Of a stretch of DNA of 64,000 nt, positions 58,801 to 64,000 are shown one piece after another. The translations under genes were made by a program, and so were the position numbers. Below the pieces are notes generated by a model that was not told where the DNA came from, did no database searches, and saw only the letters and a program-made list of their open reading frames with translations. Position 1 is the first letter of the stretch; each line of letters starts with the position of its first letter. The DNA is from AWTP1-13 sp963840075 (GTDB taxonomy: Bacteria > Pseudomonadota > Alphaproteobacteria > Rhizobiales > Hyphomicrobiaceae): positions 93,855 through 157,854 of the forward strand of contig CAWIXS010000012.1 in NCBI GenBank assembly GCA_963840075.1, read 5' to 3'.

Positions 58801-59934
58801 TTATCCGGCGGACCCGAGGAATTCGCTCCGCACCACCTCCGTGTGCTCCCCCAGGGCCGGCAGCGGTCCGTACTGGGGCTCGGCCTCGCCGGCGAGCCGC
58901 GCGGGCGCGGCCGGCACCGCGAACTCCCCCCACGGCGAGGCGACGGGAACGCGGCGCAGGTGTGGATGCCGCAGGACATCCTCTACCGTGTTGACGCGGG
59001 CGAATGCGATCTGCGCCGCCTCCAGCTCCGTGGTTAGAGCGTCCACGGGGCGGCTGGAGAAGCAGTCCGCCACCACCGCGTCGGTCTGGGCCCGGTTGGC
59101 GGTGCGTGCCGGGGCGGTGGCAAAGCGCGGGTCGGTGGCGAGCTCCGGCCGCTCCAGGACCTTGTTGCACAGGACCACCCATTCGCGGTCGTTCTGTATC
59201 GAAATGAGAACGGGCGTGCCCTCGGCCGACGGGAATACGCCGTACGGCGCCAGGCTCGGATGCGAGAGGCCCATCCGCCTCTGGGGTGCGCCGTACTCGG
59301 TAAAGAGCATCGAGATGGCCATCAATTCCATCATGGAGTTGAACATCGAGACGCGGATGTCGGCCCCCTTGCCGGTGCGCCCGCGTGCGATCAGGGCTCC
59401 CAGGATCGCCTCGTAGGCGTGCATGCCGGTGGCGATGTCGACGACCGACACGCCGGCGCGCGCCGGCGCCCCCGGGCCGCCGGTGATGGAGGCGAGGCCC
59501 GACTCGGCCTGGATCAGCAGATCGTAGGCCTTGCGCTCGCGGTAGGGGCCCTCGTCGCCGTAGCCCGAGATCGAGCAGGCGATAAGCCGCGGGTATTGCC
59601 GGCACAGCGCCTCGACCGGGTAGCCGAGCTTCGCCAGGGCACCTGGCTTGAGGTTCTGGAGAAGCACGTCGGCCTTGGCGACGAGCGCCTCGAACAGGCG
59701 GCGGTCCTCCGGCCTGGTGAGGTCGGCGACGACGGACTCCTTGCCTCGGTTCAGCCAGACGAAGTGGGTGCACTGTCCCTGCACCACGGTGTCGTAGTAG
59801 CGGGCGAAGTCGCCCTCCGGCCGCTCCAGCTTGATGACGCGCGCGCCCGCATCGGCGAGCCGCCGCGCGGTCAGCGGGGCAGCCACGGCCTGGTCGAGGG
59901 AGACCACCAGCGTCCCGGCGAGAGGTCTGATCAT
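58801..59934 (-). CDS. family III CoA-transferase (second copy type)
   Basis: 377 residues: LAGTLVVSLDQAVAAPLTAR, GARVIKLERPEGDFARYYD, WLNRGKESVVADL, LLQNLKPGALAKLG and ISGYGDEGPYRERKAYDLLI. In the active-site segment GKGADIRVSMFNSMMEL, the place where many relatives have Asp or Glu (SMFD) is Asn. Start at ATG 59934; a CTCACC heptad array lies 18-43 nt upstream on the coding strand, as before the GTA genes. Not closely similar to the copy at 5289. Confidence 0.85.
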   Translation of the reverse strand: MIRPLAGTLVVSLDQAVAAPLTARRLADAGARVIKLERPEGDFARYYDTVVQGQCTHFVWLNRGKESVVADLTRPEDRRLFEALVAKADVLLQNLKPGALAKLGYPVEALCRQYPRLIACSISGYGDEGPYRERKAYDLLIQAESGLASITGGPGAPARAGVSVVDIATGMHAYEAILGALIARGRTGKGADIRVSMFNSMMELMAISMLFTEYGAPQRRMGLSHPSLAPYGVFPSAEGTPVLISIQNDREWVVLCNKVLERPELATDPRFATAPARTANRAQTDAVVADCFSSRPVDALTTELEAAQIAFARVNTVEDVLRHPHLRRVPVASPWGEFAVPAAPARLAGEAEPQYGPLPALGEHTEVVRSEFLGSAG

Positions 59935-59951
59935 GCGTGCGCCGATTGTCC

Positions 59952-59978
59952 CGGTGAATGGTGAGATGGTGAGTGGGG
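59952..59978. repeat. heptad array upstream of the second CoA-transferase
   Basis: GGTGAATGGTGAGATGGTGA then GTGGGG on the plus strand, so the coding (minus) strand reads CTCACCATCTCACCATTCACC toward the start. Same orientation relative to the start codon as in the GTA cluster. No partner arm seen. Confidence 0.75.
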
Positions 59979-60066
59979 CGTTGGTGCGTGATGCTGTCTG
60001 CAGCTCCATGTACGTGCGACAATGAGGGGTGACAGGCCGTGTTGCAAATGGTCACGCGGCAATGGT

Positions 60067-60183
60067 GTCATCCCGGAATTGCGCGGTCAGCGCAATATCC
60101 GGGACCCAGGGCCCCGTGGAGAGCTCGGCGCTCGTGGCCCCGGGTCCCGGCTCTCGGGCTGTCGCCCTCGGCCGGGATGACAC
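60067..60183. repeat. GTCATCCCGGAA palindrome and inverted companion
   Basis: GTCATCCCGGAATTGCGCGG ... CGCAATATCCGGGACC (60067-60107) followed by GGTCCCGGCTCTCGGGCTGT ... CGGCCGGGATGACA (60143-60183). Fills the gap before the SDR gene. Confidence 0.75.
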
Positions 60184-60203
60184 GCAAGCAAGGGAGGAAA
60201 TCT

Positions 60204-60929
60204 ATGCAGCTTCAGGATCACATCGTGCTCGTCACCGGGGCGCTGGGCACGCTCGGCAGTGCCATGTGCGCCGCCATCGAGGCCGCCGGCGGCACCGCGA
60301 TCCGCACCGATCTCGCCGCCCGCGGCAAGGTCGACATCGCGCTGGATGTCACCAGCGAGGAGGCCTGGACCGCGGCGCTTGCCGAGGTGGAACGCCGCCA
60401 CGGCCGCCTCGACGGCCTCGTCAACAACGCGGGAGTGGGCACGCCGGGCGACGTGGAGCAGACCAGCTTCGCCGAGTGGCGCCGGGTGATGGCCGTCAAT
60501 GCCGACGGTGTGTTCCTGGGTTGCAAGCACGCCATGCCGCTGCTGGCGAGGTCCAAGGCGCCGTCGATCGTCAACATCTCCTCGGCCTCGGGGATCGTCG
60601 GCGGGGCCAACCTCGCTGCCTACAACGCCTCCAAGGGGGCGGTGCGCCTCCTCACCAAGTCGGTGGCGCTCTACGGCGCGCGCAAGCGCCCGCCCGTGCG
60701 CTGCAACTCGGTGCACCCTGCCTTCATCGAGGGCGACATGGTCGACGCCATGGTCAAGACCCGCCCCGACCCCGCCAGGGCCATGGCCAAGCTCGAGGCG
60801 CAGATCCCCATTGGCCGCCTGGGCCGGCCGCACGAGGTCGCGAACACCGTGGTGTGGCTCCTCTCCGAGGCCTCCTCCTTCACCACTGGCTCGGAGGTCC
60901 TGGTCGACGGCGGCCTGATCGCGGGGTGA
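60204..60929 (+). CDS. short-chain dehydrogenase/reductase
   Basis: 241-residue NAD(P)-dependent SDR. Cofactor motif TGALGTLGSAMC (Gly-rich TGxxxxxG), NNAGVG, catalytic Ser in VNISSASGIVGG, Tyr and Lys in AYNASKGA, C-terminal SEVLVDGGLIAG. GGGAGGAA precedes ATG 60204. Substrate unknown; steroid/3-hydroxy-type SDRs look similar. Confidence 0.93.
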   Translation: MQLQDHIVLVTGALGTLGSAMCAAIEAAGGTAIRTDLAARGKVDIALDVTSEEAWTAALAEVERRHGRLDGLVNNAGVGTPGDVEQTSFAEWRRVMAVNADGVFLGCKHAMPLLARSKAPSIVNISSASGIVGGANLAAYNASKGAVRLLTKSVALYGARKRPPVRCNSVHPAFIEGDMVDAMVKTRPDPARAMAKLEAQIPIGRLGRPHEVANTVVWLLSEASSFTTGSEVLVDGGLIAG

Positions 60930-60948
60930 CTGACCGTGGCTGACGAGA

Positions 60949-61800
60949 TTGAGCTTCGTCCCCTACGATCCGGATTGGCCGCGCCTGCTCGATGCAGAAC
61001 GCGACCTGCTCGAACGTGTCCTACCGGCCGACGAGGTCCTCGCCATCGAGCATGCAGGCAGCACGGCAATCCCGGGCCTCGCCGCCAAGCCGATCATCGA
61101 CATTTTCGTGGCAGTTCGCTCGATCGAGGCTGCACGCAGCGCGCTGGTCGGGCCGATCGAGGCCATCGGCTATGTGTACTGGGCGGAGAACCCGGACAAG
61201 GAGCGCATGTTCTTCGTCAAGGGCATGCCGCCTTACGGCGCGAGGCGGACACACCATATTCACATCTTCGAACCCGCGAGCGAAGCCTTCCAGCGCGCGC
61301 TCGCCTTCAGGGATTACCTGCGCCAGCACCCCGACGAGGCCGAGAGATACCACCAGTTGAAGCGCGAGCTTGCACAGCGATACCGGACCGATCGGGAGGC
61401 CTACACGCGCGCCAAGGATGCCTACGTCCTCTCGGTGGTCGAGATGGCGCGCAACGCCCGCCCGTCCATCGGTGAAGCTCAAGTTTCCATGGGGACGAAA
61501 CTAACGCTTCTTCTTCACATCACTCACACACCGTTCTTTCCCGTACAGGCTCTCGCACGAGAGGCAGCTGATCTGCTTGAGGTGGAAGATCGAGCGCATC
61601 TGCTTCACCTGGTAGCCGACCTGGTCGGCGATCGACAGGCACTCCTTGAGCGAGTCGAACTGGAGCAGCAGGGTCTTCTGCTCGACCGGCGCCAACGGCC
61701 CGATCTGCCAGGCCAGGATGACGTAGAAGATCCAGGATTTCATGGTTCCCCAGGACTCGTTCGGCGCACGCAACGCGGTCGGCGTTATGCTATCCAATAG
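60949..61800 (+). CDS. GrpB-family (UPF0157) protein with disturbed ends
   Basis: Residues 1-170 are a GrpB nucleotidyltransferase-fold domain: PYDPDWPRLLDAERDLLERV, IEHAGSTAIPGLAAKPIIDI and PYGARRTHHIHIFEP. The start is TTG 60949; a more natural start, GTG 60936 (MADEIELRP), is one base out of frame, with an extra C in the CCCC at 60960-60963. The domain ends near 61475, but the frame runs antisense through the next gene to 61800, so the native stop is also lost. Function of the family is unclear (dephospho-CoA kinase fusions, antibiotic-related forms). Confidence 0.65.
   Translation: MSFVPYDPDWPRLLDAERDLLERVLPADEVLAIEHAGSTAIPGLAAKPIIDIFVAVRSIEAARSALVGPIEAIGYVYWAENPDKERMFFVKGMPPYGARRTHHIHIFEPASEAFQRALAFRDYLRQHPDEAERYHQLKRELAQRYRTDREAYTRAKDAYVLSVVEMARNARPSIGEAQVSMGTKLTLLLHITHTPFFPVQALAREAADLLEVEDRAHLLHLVADLVGDRQALLERVELEQQGLLLDRRQRPDLPGQDDVEDPGFHGSPGLVRRTQRGRRYAIQ
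61501..61743 (-). CDS. small secreted/membrane protein of unknown function
   Basis: 80 residues. Hydrophobic N-terminus (SWIFYVILAWQIGPLAP) like a signal peptide, then SLKECLSIADQVGYQVKQMR and a Cys pair ISCLSCESLYGKERC at the end. Starts at ATG 61743. The 5' part is preceded by an in-frame extension of 18 codons that looks unconserved. No family known to me. Confidence 0.6.
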   Translation of the reverse strand: MKSWIFYVILAWQIGPLAPVEQKTLLLQFDSLKECLSIADQVGYQVKQMRSIFHLKQISCLSCESLYGKERCVSDVKKKR

Positions 61801-61864
61801 GTTGTTCTAGAACGTGTTTTTGTTGATATTCTGACCGCGCGAAGCGCGCTGAGCCCAGTTCCAA

Positions 61865-62164
61865 CTACAGGATCCTGACGGCGTCCCGCTCGATGCTCAG
61901 CTTCATGAGAGGGTGGAGTGCATTGCGCGTCGTGATCGTCACCGGGATGCCCAGGGCTTCCGAGATCTCCTCCTCGAGCTGCATGAGCCGGAAGAGGTTT
62001 GGGATTCTGCCCGCCGGATCGTAGTCGATGAAGAGATCGAGGTCGCTGTCGGGCCGGTGCGTGCCGCGCGCCCGCGAGCCGAAGATGAACAGGCCCGTCG
62101 CGCCGTTCTCGCGCAGCACGGCGTCGTACTTCTTCAGAGCCTCGATCAGGGCGGTCCGGTCCAT
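61865..62164 (-). CDS. MNT-type nucleotidyltransferase
   Basis: 99 residues of the minimal nucleotidyltransferase family (MntA/MNT antitoxin type). LFIFGSRARG and DSDLDLFIDYD give the GS-x-DxD catalytic site; the third acidic strand would be in the VTITTRN region. Usually paired with a HEPN toxin, but no HEPN gene is adjacent here. Start at ATG 62164. Confidence 0.85.
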   Translation of the reverse strand: MDRTALIEALKKYDAVLRENGATGLFIFGSRARGTHRPDSDLDLFIDYDPAGRIPNLFRLMQLEEEISEALGIPVTITTRNALHPLMKLSIERDAVRIL

Positions 62165-62546
62165 GCAACGAATTGTGCCACAAGTCGTCGACCGAGGCGA
62201 GGACACGCCGGCTCGACCGCCGAATGAACAGTTGTGGCAGCCACGCCAATTTCCTGCCCAGGGCCGCCGATTTCTTGCCCCTTGCGTGGGGGTGCCCGAG
62301 GTACCTGCCCGCCCACGAGGTGCCCTGGAATCGCTTCCTGCGCAGCGGGAAGGCCTATCCGCAGCGCGCCCCGCCCCGGGCGGCACGTCCGCGTCGAGTT
62401 GCAGCGCTGCCCGCGAGGTCATGCTTAACATCGGGTTGGAATGGGCTGTAGGTTAACATGAAAGACCGGGTTGTCGGGCACCAGCGGGGTCGCGCCGGCG
62501 GCCGGGGTTGGCGCCAGCATATAGTATGTCTCGGCGATACGGCGCG
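62165..62546. other. 382-nt gap between MNT and IS110 genes
   Basis: No gene I can support. The right (3') end of the IS110 element must lie here, probably near 62450-62480, but no boundary is certain because IS110 elements lack long inverted repeats. Confidence 0.4.
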
Positions 62547-63779
62547 TCAGCGGGTGGCGGCGCTGGGGCGCAGGTAGCCGAAGCGTTTGAGCGCCCTGAT
62601 CCAGCGCGGCGCGTTGCGGCGGACGCTGAGGGCCTCGTAGTCGACGGTGCTGTCGCGGTAGGGCTCGTTGCGCAGGAGCATGGCCCAGATGACGCGCAGC
62701 ATCTTGTGGGCACAGGCCATGATCGCGCGCTTGAAGCCGCGCCGGATCGTGACAGCGTTGTGCTTGGCCTGGAAGGCGCACGGCGTCTTCCTGGCGGCCT
62801 GCACGAACTCGCACAAGAGGCGGCGCACGTAGGTGTTGCCCTTGCGTTGGCGCTCGTTCTTGCGCTTGCCCGCGCTCCTGTTGTTGCCGGGGCACATGCC
62901 CGCCCACGATGCCAGGCGGTCCGAGCCCGCGAACAGCGCCATGTTGGTGCCGATCTCCACCAAGAGCATCGCCGCCCCGATCCGGTCGATGCCGGGCACG
63001 GTCTCAAGCAGGGCCAGCGCGTTCTTCTCCTCGGGGCTGTCGAGCCCGGCCAAGAGACGGGCGTCGAACCTGGCAATGCTCTGCTCAAGGAAGGCGATGT
63101 GGCTGCGGATCGCCTGCAGCACGAAGGCGTGCTCGTCGCTGATCTCGCCCTCCAGCGCGGCGGCGATCTCCGCGCGCGGCTTCTTGAGCTGAGGGCTCGC
63201 GAAGCGGAGCGCCTCCTCGGGCGTGGCCCCGGCGATCAGCGCCGCGATCATGGCGCGTGCCGACTTGCCGTGGATGTCGCTCACCACCACGCCGAGGCGG
63301 ACGCCGGCGTCGGCGAGCACCTTGCCGAGCCGGTTCTTCTCCGCCGCCAGCGTGCCGACCAGCTTCTGGCGCTGGCGCGACACGACGCGCAGGAAGCGCA
63401 GCTTCTCCGGCGGCACGAACGAGGGCTTGAGCAGCCCGGCGCGGGCCAGCATCGCCAGCCACCGGGGGTCGGAAATGTCGCTCTTGTGTCCCGGCACGTT
63501 CTTGACGTGGCGGGCGTTGACCACCAGGCACTTGAACCCGGCCCGCTCCAGCCAGGCATGCGCGCTCTTCCAGTAGATGCCGGTGCTCTCCATCACCACC
63601 ACCTCGGGCTTGATCTTGAGGCACCAGTCCACCATGGCGCGCAGGCCGCGCTTGAAGGTCTCGAAGGGGCGCTCCTCGATGCGCACGCCGTCCGCGTCCG
63701 CGACCATCGCGCACGAGGTGATCACGGCCTGGTGGATGTCGAGCGCAACCACCCGGTTATGAAGGGGAATGAGGTCCAT
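62547..63779 (-). CDS. IS110-family transposase (DEDD recombinase)
   Basis: 410 residues. N-terminal RuvC-like DEDD domain: VVALDIHQA (Asp), VVVMESTGIYW (Glu), KSDISDPRWLAML (Asp pair). The C-terminal Transposase_20 domain has LLETVPGIDRIGAAMLLVEI and ASWAGMCPGNNRSAGKRKNE with the catalytic Ser candidate. The frame is complete from ATG 63779, with AGGAGAGG just upstream; the longer frame to 63959 is non-coding. Confidence 0.94.
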   Translation of the reverse strand: MDLIPLHNRVVALDIHQAVITSCAMVADADGVRIEERPFETFKRGLRAMVDWCLKIKPEVVVMESTGIYWKSAHAWLERAGFKCLVVNARHVKNVPGHKSDISDPRWLAMLARAGLLKPSFVPPEKLRFLRVVSRQRQKLVGTLAAEKNRLGKVLADAGVRLGVVVSDIHGKSARAMIAALIAGATPEEALRFASPQLKKPRAEIAAALEGEISDEHAFVLQAIRSHIAFLEQSIARFDARLLAGLDSPEEKNALALLETVPGIDRIGAAMLLVEIGTNMALFAGSDRLASWAGMCPGNNRSAGKRKNERQRKGNTYVRRLLCEFVQAARKTPCAFQAKHNAVTIRRGFKRAIMACAHKMLRVIWAMLLRNEPYRDSTVDYEALSVRRNAPRWIRALKRFGYLRPSAATR

Positions 63780-63985
63780 GCTCCATTGCCTCTCCTGTTG
63801 CGATAGCTTCAACGGTGGGAGGCGGTGGAGACCGGACCCAATAAAGCCTCTCGGCAGGCAAGCTGCCGGGGTCGGTTTAACATCCGTGCTTGCAGCGACA
63901 GCGCGGGGTGCGATGCCGGTCCGGCCGATCATGTTGGGTCGGGGGGTTGGTGCCACCATCCTAAGGACGACCTTGCTCCGCCGTC
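63780..63985 (-). ncRNA. candidate IS110 bridge RNA region
   Basis: About 200 nt of non-coding DNA upstream of the transposase contains hairpins such as CGGCAGCTTGCCTGCCG near 63850-63870. In the IS110 group this region is transcribed as the bridge RNA that pairs with donor and target DNA. Inferred from family knowledge and position; loops not assigned. Confidence 0.4.
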
Positions 63986-64000
63986 TCCCGAGGTGACGCT

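Larger units (their letters stand above)
62460..64000 (-). mobile_element. IS110-family insertion sequence (5' end near or past the window edge)
   Basis: Transposase plus a long non-coding stretch upstream of it on the coding strand (63780-64000), the layout of the IS110 group, in which this stretch encodes a bridge RNA. Exact ends not resolved. Confidence 0.6.

Noticed and set aside
31271..62164. HEPN (31.3 kb) and MNT (61.9 kb) genes as one toxin-antitoxin pair
   Set aside because: They are 30 kb apart and each has other neighbours; functional pairs are adjacent.

Overview
The window is high-GC DNA from an alphaproteobacterium. This is inferred from the cytochrome c maturation order ccmI-ccmE-ccmF-ccmH (cycHJKL) followed by degP, a two-component pair and glnE, from the thiSGE block, and above all from a gene transfer agent (GTA) cluster laid out like that of Rhodobacter. 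I cannot name the genus.

Layout. 1-8.9 kb: housekeeping and metabolic genes (katG 3' part, a gamma-glutamyltransferase, tRNA-Arg(CCG), trmO, a GFA-family protein, a family III CoA-transferase, a MetE-like C-terminal-domain protein, a carboxymuconolactone decarboxylase-like protein). 9-14.4 kb: a cold-shock protein, an aldo/keto reductase and a Gfo/Idh/MocA oxidoreductase among debris (a truncated VOC gene, a TIR-domain remnant, a possible Rieske scrap). 14.4-17.6 kb: an LplT-like transporter diverging from thiS-thiG-thiE. 18.1-37.9 kb: the GTA-like cluster, all on the plus strand and in canonical order: packaging ORF, TerL, portal, prohead protease, major capsid, two head-tail adaptors, DUF3168, major tail protein, tail chaperones, a short tape measure, DUF2460, DUF2163, NlpC/P60, the large TIM-barrel host-specificity protein, and a lysin fused to a holin-like domain. 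Two antisense two-gene cassettes sit inside it (26.5-27.1 and 31.3-32.3 kb). 38-54.8 kb: a two-component pair, a glycine-zipper lipoprotein, a chimeric oxidoreductase remnant, cycHJKL, degP, a second two-component pair, glnE, and an ECF sigma / membrane protein / Spy-like operon. 54.8-64 kb: a histidine kinase with a degenerate ATPase domain, pepN, a second CoA-transferase, an SDR, a GrpB-like gene, a small secreted protein, an MNT nucleotidyltransferase and an IS110 transposase.

The most unusual signal is in the gaps between GTA genes. Most gaps are bounded by imperfect 7-nt tandem arrays arranged as facing inverted repeats. On the coding strand GGTGAGATGGTGAG-type arrays lie near or directly after a stop codon, and CTCACCATCTCACC-type arrays abut the next ATG, usually with no Shine-Dalgarno. 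In transcripts these arms could pair, loop out the spacer and bring stop and start codons together. Different gaps use different heptad flavours (GGTGAGT, GGGGAAT, GGCGAAT, GAATAGG, CGTGAAGT) but the same architecture. Three further palindromic families are scattered through the window, and some copies lie inside GTA coding sequences: in the portal, at the tail-chaperone junction, in the NlpC/P60 C-terminus, and as the linker between two lysin domains.

The portal gene, the HEPN cassette, ccmE, ccmF and the grpB-like gene show apparent frameshifts. These are either real decay or indel errors in the assembly. This matters because a broken portal would leave the GTA unable to make particles.
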